Assembly: GCF_001949145.1 (NCBI RefSeq)
Contig: NW_019091611.1
Coordinates: forward strand, 64,778 to 94,116
DNA length: 29,339 nucleotides
Direction of reading: 5' to 3'
Source of the DNA: Acanthaster planci
Lineage: Eukaryota > Echinodermata > Asteroidea > Valvatida > Acanthasteridae
The translations under genes were made by a program, and so were the position numbers. This document shows, piece by piece, positions 1 to 9,995 of the stretch. Positions within the stretch are counted from its first letter, which is position 1, and each line of letters begins with the position of its first letter. Under the pieces are notes generated by a model. That model worked only from the letters and a program-made list of their open reading frames with translations. It was not told where the DNA came from and did no database searches.

Positions 1-1368
1 GGCAAATACACACTTATGTGTGTGTGTGGGGGATACATCCATGTACCACCATCATAAATGGTTCCTTCATCAACAGATGACAGAAGAATTTTTACCAGCA
101 CAGTACACGAAGGAAGTCTTTTGACACGGTGGTGTGGTTGATGGAAATGCATTTCATACCAAGACTATTCTACAGAAGGACTTAATCAAAATACCATGAT
201 TATCAAAAAGAAGACTGCAACCAATAGGACCTGAGATATATAAATATATGTGTACATGTCCCCAGCATGTTTTATTCAAGATTACTGCAGAAATTGTGAC
301 CACAGGTTTTGGATGCATTATGCAAAGTGCTCAGCAGTTACAAGATCCTGATATTTTGAGTGCATTCGCATGTCTTTTTTAGTATCTGGGGCAAAAAATC
401 GCTACCGCTATTTATATAACATACAATAGTGAAATGCTCTAAAGCACAAATGCAGTTTTTCTCTTTTCCTTTATACATAGTAAGGACTATGGACAAGTTT
501 AACTGTTCAATATTTAGTGTGTAGTATGAGAGTTAGTGCGCTGCTGTGCACTCGCAAATACGGTTGTTAAAAGTAAGCAAATCCCCAATCGGGCAATCTG
601 TGCATCAAACCCCCTTACGAGAAAATTGAAATGCACCCTCACGTAATGAAATTCTATGTTTGTATTAACTGACTGATTATTTAATTAATTCCCTGTGTTT
701 GACCATAGTAGAGAGGGAAAGAAGTACAGAGTAACAAAAAACTAACTCCTGCCGGCCTTCGTGCATCACTAAGTCTCATCATTGAATTAAGATCTGGAGT
801 TTTCTTTCGCAAAATCTAGCACTGTCAGGCAGTGATCTCCACTTAATAGATTTGTCAAAGATTGGAATAGACAATGGATGAAATGGAGAGCACTATACAT
901 GCTCGGGACTTCAAAATCGATCTAAAAAAGTAAAATAAGAAAAGTCGACTAATGTTGGTATTTAAGGGAAGTGTAGCAGATTGAAGGAAAAAAAATATCC
1001 TTATCTATGGTTGTACAAACCCATCCCAAATCCCCCCCAAAAAGTTGACATATCATGGGGCTGGGGTCCCAGCTGTTGATAAACAGCTCTAATGACTCAA
1101 CCACCAGCCACAATGGAGTATAATCCTCAAAGCTCTCTGTTGTAAGAAAACATCACGCAGGAGTGGTGTTCACTGACAACAAGCCATTTAGCTAGTGACT
1201 CCCTATCTTTGCCCGCTTTACTCTGAAGTGGGTAAGGAACTTACCATTTATCTATCGTTTCCCACTTCATGAACCGTTTCTATTTAGCCTTAGTCTCTTG
1301 GCAATCTTCAGTCATCAGCAAATTTACACCCAGCACAGATCCTAACACAAAATATTTTTCAAAAGTAG
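1..1368. other. AT-rich non-coding stretch
   Basis: I see no exon, RNA gene or recognisable transposon here. There is a short TG-rich run near position 20 and scattered poly-A/poly-T runs. All open frames are short and lack coding character. Confidence 0.5.
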
Positions 1369-1530
1369 TGACGTCATGATGATTTCATCATATGATTTTT
1401 TCATGTAAATCTAAATCTTTATTTTTCCCCCATAGACTTTGCACAAAGATTTGAAGGTACATTTTCTTCAGTTAGCGACCTTTCATCCGGATCAAAGTTA
1501 TAATTAGCACAGATACCCAAGAAAAGATCC
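1369..1530 (+). repeat. 172-bp palindromic repeat family, partial copy
   Basis: It begins with TGACGTCATGATG and continues through a CCCCCATAGACTTTGCACA segment to a tail (ATCAAAGTTAT... GCACAGATACCC) resembling the end of other copies. It is diverged from the better copy at 1625-1870. The 84-residue minus-strand open frame at 1504-1758 runs through this family and looks incidental. Confidence 0.6.
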
Positions 1531-1624
1531 TTGTTCAGGTTTGTTCTGCCCACAACTTTCGCCAATTAAGAACTTCGGATCTTCGTCAAACTTACACCAC
1601 TGAAGTACCCTTATGCATAGATGG

Positions 1625-1870
1625 TCACAAAAAAATGACGTCATGATAACATCATCAAATGATTTGTTTGTTTTAGCCCATTGACTTTGTACACGTTTTC
1701 TAGGCACAATTTTTTTAACTTTGCGATGATTGATCGTTGCCAAAGTGATAGCCAACAAAGACCCTGATGCAAGATTTATTGAAACTGAATGACGTCATGA
1801 TGACATCATCACCTTATTTTGTATTGATTTTTGAATATTTTAATTTTCCCCATAGATTTTGTAGATGTTT
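1625..1870 (+). repeat. 172-bp palindromic repeat family, best copy
   Basis: The unit runs from CCCATTGACTTTGTACACG through GATCGTTGCCAAAGTGATAG and AACAAAGACCCTGATGCAAG to ATGACGTCATGATGACATC, then an AT-rich stretch ending CCCCATAGATTTTGTAGATG. The distance from one GACTTTGTAC-like box to the next is about 172 bp. A second TGACGTCATGATAACATCATC lies just before it at about 1636, so units sit head to tail. I do not recognise the family; a non-autonomous transposon or satellite-derived repeat is the simplest reading. Confidence 0.75.
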
Positions 1871-2106
1871 TTCTGCTGAACACTAGTGAACGAGTAGTCC
1901 TTTACTTCAGCTCAAGATTTCTATCAGAACGAAAGAGAAATCGGGTACTTTACACTATGTTATTTGATTTGAAATATGCCTAGGAGTCCGAATATGAAAT
2001 AGTTTATATAATATATAATATGAAGTTTAAGCGCAAATCACGTGACATGAACTTAAAGGTGCAGTGTTTTCGCAAAGGAGTTTATGGCCCATTGACTTTG
2101 TACACA
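1765..2106 (+). repeat. 340-bp duplicated block, copy 1
   Basis: This block starts inside a 172-bp unit (GATGCAAGAT) and runs through CACTAGTGAACGAGTAGTCC, AAAGAGAAATCG, TTTAAGCGCAAATCACGTGAC and ATGAACTTAAAGGTGCAGTG into the next GACTTTGTACAC box. The same order of boxes recurs at 2821-3163, about 1,056 bp downstream. The 172-bp units are therefore part of a larger composite repeat. Confidence 0.75.
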
Positions 2107-2350
2107 TTTTCGAGCCACAATTTTGGTAACTTTGTGATGCTTGATTGTCACCAAAGTATCATCAAGTAACAGCCCTTATCCAAAGATAGTAAAGTAATAC
2201 TGACGTCATATGACATCATCTTGTTATTCATTATTGATTTTTCAATTCTTTGTACCGTCCAGTAGACTTTTTATAAGTTTTGAAGGCACAATTGTTGGTC
2301 TGTAAGCGAACTTCGAACGTCATCAAAATTATACCAAGCAAAGACCCCAT
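2080..2350 (+). repeat. 172-bp palindromic repeat family copy
   Basis: It carries CCCATTGACTTTGTACACAT, GGTAACTTTGTGATGCTTGA, CACCAAAGTATCATCAAGTA and TGACGTCATATGACATCATC. A second box (AGACTTTTTATAAG) about 170 bp on starts another partial unit ending AAGCAAAGACCCCATAAA. Confidence 0.7.
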
Positions 2351-2719
2351 AAAAATATTATGCCAAAATAATGATGTAAGTGAGGCGTAGGAGCCTGAAA
2401 CTGCCTTGTTTATAGTAAATTACTTGAATTTACCGAAAAAGCCCTCTGTTTTGTTACACAGACAGAGACCTCTAGTTTTGGGGATTTTTTGCAATTTTGC
2501 AAAAAAGGCATTTTTTGGGGGGGCTTCTCCTTCTTCCTTTTTCTTCTTCTGCTCAAAAGCCTGTTTGTTTTGTACATGTTTTTTCTACCGGTGACTCTAG
2601 TGCTTGTGCAACTTTGGATCATCATCAAACTTGTACAAATGAAGAACCCTTATGCAAAGATGGTCCTAAAAACATGACATTGTGATTGTGTAATCAAGTG
2701 ATTTATTATTGATTTTTCA

Positions 2720-2960
2720 ATATTTATTTTAGCCCATTGACTTTATACACGTTTTCGAGGCACATTTTTGGTAACTTGGCGATCTCCAATCAAAATCAAA
2801 GTTTCAGCTGGCACACACCCTGATGCAAGATAAGTGCCTAACTTCATGACGGCATGATGATGTCATCACCTTATTTGATATTGATTTTTTAATATTTAAT
2901 TTTTCCCCATAGGTTTTGTACACATTTTTCTACTTAAAACTAGTGAATGAATAGTCCTTA
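2720..2960 (+). repeat. 172-bp palindromic repeat family copy
   Basis: It starts CCCATTGACTTTATACACG, contains CCTGATGCAAGAT and a mutated palindrome (ATGACGGCATGATGATGTCA), and ends CCCCATAGGTTTTGTACACA. The spacing between boxes is about 171 bp. It overlaps the second 340-bp block. Confidence 0.7.
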
Positions 2961-3163
2961 ACTTCGGTTCAAGATTACTATGAGAACAAAAGAGAAATTG
3001 TGCGCTTTACGCTGTTATTCGATTTGAAATATACCTAATGGTCTGAATATTACCTAATATTTTATAAAAATTGTTCAGTTTAAGCGCAAATTACGTGACA
3101 TGAACTTAAAGGAGCAGTGTTTCTGCAAACAAGTTTATAACCCTTTGGCTTTGTATACGTTTT
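2821..3163 (+). repeat. 340-bp duplicated block, copy 2
   Basis: Direct repeat of 1765-2106 with the same landmarks in the same order: ACTAGTGAATGAATAGTCC, AAAGAGAAATTG, TTTAAGCGCAAATTACGTGAC, ATGAACTTAAAGGAGCAGTG, then a GGCTTTGTATACG box. A third, truncated piece (ACTAATGAATGAATAGTCC with GGTTCAAGATTACG) occurs at about 3233-3300. Confidence 0.75.
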
Positions 3164-3300
3164 GGAGCCACAATTTTGGTAACTTCGCGATGCTTGATCG
3201 TTGACAAAGTGATAACCAACAAAGACCCTTAAAACTAATGAATGAATAGTCCTTAACTTCGGTTCAAGATTACGTTGAGGAAGACAAAGAAATTGTGTGC
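3130..3300 (+). repeat. 172-bp repeat family copy, truncated
   Basis: It contains TTTGGCTTTGTATACG, GGTAACTTCGCGATGCTTGA and AACCAACAAAGACCCTTAAA, then jumps straight to AATGAATAGTCCTTAACTTC. It lacks the TGACGTCA palindrome, which suggests an internal deletion or recombination between units. Confidence 0.65.
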
Positions 3301-3309
3301 TTTCCCCGG

Positions 3310-3615
3310 AAAAAAAGTGACTGGAATGAAAGTGGGATCCCAGTGCAATCCCGGTGGGATATGTCTGTTCCACTGGGATACTGCCATCCCTACAGGATGA
3401 AAAGCGGGGTGGAAATGAGATCCCATTTCCAGGTGGGATTGTAGTGGGATCCCAGTTGCAAGCAAAAAATTGGGATTCCAGTTCAAAGTGGGATCTCGCT
3501 TCCAGGTATATAGTAGGATTCCAGTTGAGGTGAGTACCCATTTGCAAGTAAAAAAGTGGGATCCAAGTTGAGATGAAATCCCACGTGGGACAGGAATCCC
3601 AGTTGACTGATATTT
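3310..3615 (+). repeat. GGGATCCCA-type minisatellite
   Basis: About ten imperfect repeats of a short GTGGGAT(C/T)CCAGTTG motif alternate with spacers such as GCAAGTAAAAAA and CTTCCAGGT, with irregular spacing of roughly 20-35 bp. The overlapping minus-strand open frames (155 and 123 codons) are simple translations of this repeat, rich in G-I-P and L-E-S-H motifs. I do not treat them as genes. GGATCC is itself palindromic, so the array is dense in short hairpins. Confidence 0.7.
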
Positions 3616-5280
3616 GTCATCCATTGTTTACACTGATTCCAACACTTAGTTTATTAATTACACAATGAAGCTTACCGATAGTCACCTCAAAGAAACTGGA
3701 GGATTACGGCGAATAAAATTAAGGCCCTTTTCTCGAAAAAAAGAAAAAAAAAAAAATGATGCCTATACTTCCATGAACAAGTTACAACCATGTTGAAGCT
3801 TTAGTTTTGGCAGGGTCTGATTTGGTTCTCCCTAGCATGAAAACTCTTCATGTTTTTCGACATATTTCAATATTTCGTTTTTGTTCCTTCTGGTCTTTTA
3901 TCCAAAATCCGTTGGACTTGGTACAAGGTTTTCTTGCAAGAAAAAAAGTCATGACACTGAAACTGAACCACAGTCAACATAAAATAAGTTTATTTGTAAC
4001 TATTTTATTCACAGTACTTCCCCGGCCTGTGTTATTTTTACAAATTCAAAGTAACAAAAGGTTTCTTGATTCATCCCGTTATATATCAGATCACAACGGT
4101 ATGTGTATACATTTATTAATTCAGAGGGCTATTATTCACTCAGTCAGGGTTCTTGTATAAAGGAATGTTAAGCTTGTCACAAATAAAAGCAAATGCAAAT
4201 AAAAATGTAAATAAAAACAAACTAAAAACAAATCAAGACTACAGTGTGTCATATCTCTGAAACGGACTACATCACCAGGTAAAGTATTGACTGAGTTACA
4301 AAGAAAAAAATTCTGATGTCACATTGTACACATATTTTAATCACCCAACCAAAGGTGTTTTTTAAATGAAAACAATGACCCACCACAACAGTCAAGTGAG
4401 AAAAGGTTGACAAGCATTTCTTTGATTGGAAGCTCAGTTTTAGTACATGTACAGTTAGGGCCAGAGTAAAGGTTCACGCGATGACACGATACATTGATCA
4501 CACACACATTAGCACAATACAGCTTCCTGATATACTGTGCAGGGTGTCCTCAATACACGCACTAAAAAGGGTTTGCCCGACAGCGGAAACATGTACTGGG
4601 TAAACCGCACCCACAATGCCTTAAGTGGTGTCACTGACCTGTGAACGTGAAGAAGGGAAATGCTGAACGCTTGCACACGGACACTACATTCCGTTCACCG
4701 CAATTAAATGCATGTTGGCATATCTTTAAAATCGTGGCGTACGTGTTAAACCCCTTTTAAATTCATGATCCCAGTGTTAAAAATCCGATCACGATGCACA
4801 ACGAACTACACTGAGTTGTCCAACCTGCAATAATGAGCGTAAAATAATGCTTTCGATATCGATCGGTGCACCTATGGTGCAGATATTACTGCCACTACCA
4901 AGCAGTCTATTCACAAAGAGTGCTGGCTTGATTTGATTCGGCACAACTGATTCACGAAATCTCAAGAAATGGGATTAACGGTCCACCTTTTGTGAAAAAG
5001 ATATCTCTGCCGCCCCGAAATGATCTGGATTGTACGGGATCATCAGGAATACCGATGCCATTTTCCTGACGGTTCATGGTACAGTACATCTCTGTACATG
5101 AAAAATGACAAAGTTAATCTACCGGGGCATCCGTTTCTTCAGCCAGATCAAACCAACTAACACGCAGATTGAAAAATCAAGCATTAACATTTTTTCAAGA
5201 AAACGTTGGTCAAGGTAAAAAAAAACGCTCGTGGCACCTGGAGTATTTTTTATGCAGGGCCCGCTGTGGGACGCCCTGAC
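3616..5280. other. Non-coding stretch
   Basis: No convincing exon. An A-rich run lies at about 3736-3757. The 117-codon plus-strand frame at 3807-4160 has no recognisable domain and AT-driven composition. Around 4960-5075 there is a segment faintly echoed at 5565-5685 (shared CCACCTT.TGTGAA, GATATG/ATCT and TGCCATTTTC.TG), possibly a worn duplication. Confidence 0.4.
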
Positions 5281-5317
5281 GAAAATTGTATGCCTGCGCC
5301 GCTCCGCTACAATTTTC
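5281..5317. other. Perfect 10-bp stem hairpin
   Basis: GAAAATTGTA at 5281-5290 and TACAATTTTC at 5308-5317 are exact reverse complements around a GC-rich 17-base loop. The AT-rich stem and CG-rich loop stand out from the surroundings. It could be a relic of a MITE or a chance cruciform; no function can be assigned. Confidence 0.6.
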
Positions 5318-7555
5318 ACCACCCCAATTTCATCCACTGGATTTCCCCCCATTCTGCTGTCCTAAGTTTCCAAAGTACGAAGAAGTTTATTGCGCTACGT
5401 TGAAATGAACACAAGGAGTTTGTCGGCATTAATATTGGGAATTATGCAGTACCGTCTCTAGATGTGGACACAACGTAAAAAAAAACAGTACGTCCCATGA
5501 AAAACAAACAAATATTTTTGTAGTTTAGGAATGCAAAACTCCGACTACGATTCAGACAATTCACAACTTAATCACCCACCTTGTGTGAAGGAGATTTTTT
5601 TTTTTTCAAATTTAAAGCTTTTAATTTGAGATATGCAGGATTGTCGAAAGCGCCGCTGCCATTTTCTGGATCAGTTTATAATTATCTAGATCGGCAAGTT
5701 CGGGCAAAAAAAAATCAAGCTAGAAAGTGAGAAATCCTATCAGTCAGAACCACCCACCAAAAGCAGACTTCCTGGCAAAGCATTTAATTTTGGTCGTGTA
5801 AAAAATTTTTACAGACTCTAAAACAAAACTCAATTGCGTGTATGTTTTTGAAAAATTCACAAATATTATGTACGATGGCTTAACTATGAACACGGCTCTT
5901 CATCTGAATAATCAGTGGTACAGTGTAAGAACAAGCCACGTGGAACAGGCATGGACAGACTACCACTGTACCACCGATTGACCAATTACGTACCCGCATA
6001 GCCCTGATGTCACACAAAATTGATTATGCCCGTGTAGCTGGGTAGGCGATATTTATTGCCAACATTAACAAGGCCAGAATGTCAGTCTTTAGGATAAATT
6101 AAAGTACCATTTTTAACTTATAGGCATTTGATTCGATATTCATTCACTTTGACGCATGGAGAGCCAGCTTTGCCTTAAATACAAGTTTCCTTTCCCTCTG
6201 GATAAATGCTAATCCACACCGCGTCAGGGCTTTTCACCGGTACTACATGTACATTCGCCTCAAAAAATAACTTTAAAAAAAAAGAATCAATTAAAAAAAA
6301 TCATACCTGTCAAAAATCGACTTCTGATAGCCAAATGCACCTCCCATAAACTTAAATCTTGTAGATTTGTTTTTAAAAGCCTGAGGAAAGGGGCCAGGAA
6401 ACGCCTCAGTCCACATTTCCCTTGGCACCCTTACCAAAGGCAATGCATCACATTACCGACTGAAAAAAATGCTGGATTTTCACTGTCTTTTGCGACGGGC
6501 ATAGTCTAGGCCTAGCATAAAAATTGAAGAACGGGTTTCACCATTATGGAGTCTTGTCATAATCAACTATCTGAAAAGAATTTCCAGGGAATGTGGTCTG
6601 CAAAATAAAAAACTAGTTTTGTTTGACACTGCGTTGGCACGCATGATGCCGTTATTGGTTGGTACCCAGTATCGAGACAGAGTGTGTAGATGACTAATCA
6701 GACGCAGTGGGACCAACTTACATTTAATTTGCTTTAGTCCTTGCGTTTTGTGTTTTGACCATTATCTGAAATGAAACATTCCCGACTTATTTCTCGCTGA
6801 AGAAAACACATATATAATATTAATTCAATATGAATTATGACTTCTATACACCGCTGCATATTCACCAATTTCTATGTACATGGTCTTCAAATCACAAATG
6901 TGGGAAACCAGGTGAACTAGAGCAAGTTGTATCTGTTGCAATTCATCATGGCAGCGTGTGGTGAACAATTTTTACTGCGCGGCAGCAATCCCACTTTTTT
7001 TGCAATACTTTATTGGGCATACTCGGGGCCGATTTCGGGACATAATAGCTATCATTCTGTATTCTTTCTACAAAGTTTGCAAAGCGACATGTGGCTCTGG
7101 ACTACAACTTCAATGAGCGATCGTCCGCCTGACTCCAAGGCGAATTGTCATCTACCGTACATGCGCTAGTTGCCCATAAATGTAAATGTATTTTGTAAAG
7201 TTTGGCTTTTTCAGTCATGGCCACGGAGGGAAAAATACTGCTTTTAATTTGATAACAGATATTGACTATTTAAACATGATTTTCAGTAACAAACTTTTTT
7301 ATCACTTCCATGCATTTTAATCCAGAAAATTTTAAACTCTTGTCAAGGCCAGCATGTAAGAAACTTGGGCAATAGTTTTGCTGGTAAGTTGATTTTTTGT
7401 GTGTGTGTGTGTGTGCATGTATCGAGCTCATGTTTTAAAATTAGTTTCATTAGCATGTGCAATTCTTTACAAATCTGTTCATCTTTTTTTCCATTTAGGT
7501 GACAAGCTGGGTCATGAGGAAAAGCAGCCTTGATGATTGCCGAGGCGTAGGGCAG
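5318..7555. other. Non-coding stretch
   Basis: I see nothing definite. An ATG in good context (ATCATGGCA at about 6948) opens a short frame ending near 7169, but I recognise no domain and see no clear splice donor. A TTTTTTTCCATTTAG acceptor-like site at about 7485-7499 precedes a short open stretch of unknown meaning. Confidence 0.4.
7399..7415 (+). repeat. (GT)n microsatellite
   Basis: Uninterrupted GT dinucleotide run of 17 bases following TTTTTT. Confidence 0.9.
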
Positions 7556-7610
7556 TTAACCACTTCATGCCGGGGCATTTTTCAACATTGATGATGCTGG
7601 GCCGGCATGA
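7556..7610. other. TTAA-bounded hairpin, possible lone MITE end
   Basis: TTAACCACTTCATGCCGGGG resembles the left end of the MITE at 23028 (TTAACCCCTTCAGGGCAGG). TCATGCCGG at 7565-7573 and CCGGCATGA at 7602-7610 form a perfect 9-bp stem. I do not find the matching right end nearby, so this may be a solitary or truncated terminus of a piggyBac-like element. Confidence 0.35.
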
Positions 7611-7665
7611 CTATCATTTTTTCCGTTTTCAAAATCTTTCAACAATTCAACATTCCATTTAACAG

Positions 7666-7906
7666 TCGTTTATAGCCATTTTTGAGCCACCAATTTGTGA
7701 TGCTTGATCGTTACCAAAGTGATAGCCAACAAAGACATTAATAAAAGGATTATTGCAAATGAATGACGTAATGGTGATGTCATCAAGTAATTTATTATTG
7801 ATTTTTCAACATTTATTTCGTCCCTTAGACTTTGTATACATTTTCAAAGCACTATTTTGGCAAATTTTGCAAAACTGAATTGTCACCAAAGTATCATCTA
7901 GTAATA
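7666..7906 (+). repeat. 172-bp repeat family copies, left of LINE insertion
   Basis: It contains GTGATGCTTGATCGTTACCA, GATAGCCAACAAAGACATTA, an altered palindrome (ATGACGTAATGGTGATGTCA), and a second unit starting AGACTTTGTATACA and running to CACCAAAGTATCATCTAGTA. It stops at the 3' tail of the LINE fragment and appears to resume at 8488. Confidence 0.7.
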
Positions 7907-7907
7907 T

Positions 7908-8487
7908 TAATAATAATAATAATAAGCATTTAGTGAGCGCTCTACTAAGAACACACCGCTTGACAAATGAAAGTAATAAATTAATTAAACAATTAACATA
8001 CAAAAATATAATGAAGTTGAAACAAATGAATGTCCTCAGTCTGGGAAAAAGAAATTTTTGAGGAGGCGTCTGAAAACAGGGGTTGACGCCACTTCACTGG
8101 TGTCACACAGCAGCTGGTTCCATACTTTTGGAGCAACAACAAAGTAAGAATTAACTCCAGCTTTTCTGGTGGAGCGTGGGACAACTAGCCGAGTGACATC
8201 AGACAAAGACCGGAGTCTACAACCTTCTTCCGGGTGACCAGTATTGCACAGGTTGAGATGTTCTGATAAATAGCTGAGTGCCTTTCCATGAATAGACTTG
8301 TAAACATAAAGAAGGATTTTGAACTTAATTCTTTCTCGCATTGTCAACCAATGAAGAGAACGAAGTAACTGAACTCAGCTGTTTTCTCTGCCACATGTGA
8401 ACACAAGACGAGCCGCTTTATTTTGCAGGGGCTGCAGATGCTGGAGATCAACTTCCCGGGCACCATACAACAACGAGTTGTATAAAC
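7908..8487 (-). mobile_element. 5'-truncated LINE 3' end (L2/CR1/jockey-like)
   Basis: Read on the minus strand, this encodes the C-terminal end of a non-LTR reverse transcriptase polyprotein. An SLYNSLLYG segment near 8480 is followed by LQNKAARLVF, an in-frame TGA, then SLHWLTMRERIKFKIL, LRSLSDVTRLVVPRS, a FVVAPKVWNQL block and a stop after FRRLLKNFFFPD (8036). These are the usual landmarks after the RT domain in L2/CR1/jockey-type elements. The 3' tail is (TTATTA)n next to GCGCTCACTAAATGC, typical of that group. Everything 5' of the tail domain, including the RT catalytic core, is absent. The flanks are two parts of the 172-bp repeat array, so the LINE inserted into it. I could not define a target-site duplication. 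Confidence 0.85.
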
Positions 8488-8710
8488 TGACTTATTATTG
8501 ATTTTTTATTATTTATTTCTTTTCATTGACTTTGAACACGTTTTCAAGCCACCATTTTGGTAACTTTGAGATGCTGATTATCATCAAAGTTACAGCTGAC
8601 AAAGACCCTGATAAATATACTTTGCTTAGTTTATTACGTCAAGATAAAATCATCACCTAATTTGTTATTGATTTTTGAATATTTTATTTCCTCTACAGGT
8701 TTTTCAACAG
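8488..8710 (+). repeat. 172-bp repeat family copies, right of LINE insertion
   Basis: It starts CTTATTATTGATTTTTTATT, then TCATTGACTTTGAACACG, GGTAACTTTGAGATGCTGAT, GCTGACAAAGACCCTGATAA, a decayed palindrome (TTACGTCAAGATAAAATCA), and a second box at TACAGGTTTTTCAAC. It joins logically to 7666-7906 if the LINE is removed. Confidence 0.7.
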
Positions 8711-9899
8711 CCACTCTTTAGCACTCTGGTCAGTCTGACTAAATTATGTAATATGAAGTGTCAACCTTTTCTAGCTGTTCTGAGACTGTCATAGTCTGCG
8801 TTCTCAAAAATTCCAAAACAGCCCATGGTTGATTTTACAACTGTGAAAACCTCTAGTTTTTGCATTAATACAATACTCCAAGTTCATGTTAGGAACAAGG
8901 CCAAAAACATTCTTCCCATTCCCACACGCGTGAATGGGATGGAATGCCCTATAGTTCTTTAATCCCACCGTTCTTTCGCGTGCAGAGCAGGCCCCATGCT
9001 TCACGCGTGTCTGGTGTGCAGCAATATAATAGTGCGGTCACGGTGTGTGAACACACACTGAAACGATTCTGATCGACCCTGCACAACGAGAAGTATCAGA
9101 TAAACGTACATATCGGCGCTCACGGTTTGATTCCCCGTGGATACAGAACACTTGTAAACCTGTGAAACATTTGTTAACCATACTTTTCCATTTCTTTTGC
9201 AGGTGTACCTCAAGGTAAAACTTTTCCACAAAATGATGCACAGTTCAAGAGTTTCATGAGAAAGACATGAAGAACTCCTGCCCTTTAAAAAATATAGGTT
9301 TTGTGGCAGACGAAATGTTTGAGAAAGCTTAAATGAAATACAAAGTAAAAAAATCAGCCTGCATTCGGCAAGAGTTTTTAAGGTGGTACTCAGATCTGCC
9401 GACCTTCCGGAGTCAAAAATTAAAAACGACGACAGAGAAGTCTTGTATCTGCTGCCCAAAAGTTTACAGATATACAAAGTGATTTTTTTTGCTTTTGCGC
9501 TTGGTTCCCATCAGGTAGTGGTAGTGGTGAGGGATACCTCTTTTCTACTGAAAAAGAGGCATTCTCTCCGACTTGAATACCTGTTTTAGACAATGTAACT
9601 TTTTCTTGGCCTCCTCTTAACGTTATCGTAAAAATCCGAGCACCAACTTAGGCCATGAGAATGAAAATTTTTTTTCACATTGTCCAAAACACCCGCCAAA
9701 AAAAGTTAATTGTTTCCGAACAATTCATTATTTTCAGAAAAATGCAGGAATAAAAAATCCATTTCAAATACTAAATCATACAGCAGCATAAGTCACAGGG
9801 TCCAAAATGCGTATATCTATGCACACCTACCCACTACACGAACGATCAAAGTCTGTAAGACTGATAATGCCTTTGCATAAATCACTGACCTGGCCAGGC
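8711..9899. other. Non-coding stretch with a dispersed segment
   Basis: The 158-codon minus-strand frame at 9001-9477 is the longest here, but it shows no recognisable domain and overlaps a second open frame, so I do not call it a gene. Positions about 8888-8916, read in reverse, match 18159-18187 (GGAAGAATGTTTTTGG, then CTTGT). Both lie beside CACGCG-rich sequence, indicating a dispersed low-copy repeat. The rest shows nothing. Confidence 0.4.
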
Positions 9900-9995
9900 C
9901 ACGTACATGCAAGTACTGTACATCGAGCACGGACATACTGTATGTGTACATGTATTAACATACATATACATGTACATGTACATGTACGTGTATAA
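9900..9995. repeat. ACATGTAC palindromic simple repeat
   Basis: A run of alternating ACATGTACATGTACATGTAC at about 9965-9988 is preceded by looser TACATG/ATACTGTATG motifs. ACATGT and GTAC are self-complementary, so the tract can fold in many registers. Shorter runs recur at about 11276, 13051, 17301 and 26981. The overlapping short open frames on both strands are products of this repeat. Confidence 0.8.

Noticed and set aside
3080-3624. Two overlapping minus-strand open frames of 155 and 123 codons
   Set aside because: They are translations of the GGGATCCCA minisatellite; the peptide is a repeat of the same short motif with no domain.
9100-9150. GGTTTGATTCCCC resembling a tRNA/SINE B box
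   Set aside because: The arms do not fold into a proper T-arm and no A box lies at the expected distance.
9001-9477. 158-codon minus-strand open frame
   Set aside because: No recognisable domain, mixed Ser/Leu/Cys-rich composition, overlaps another open frame, and no splice or promoter context.
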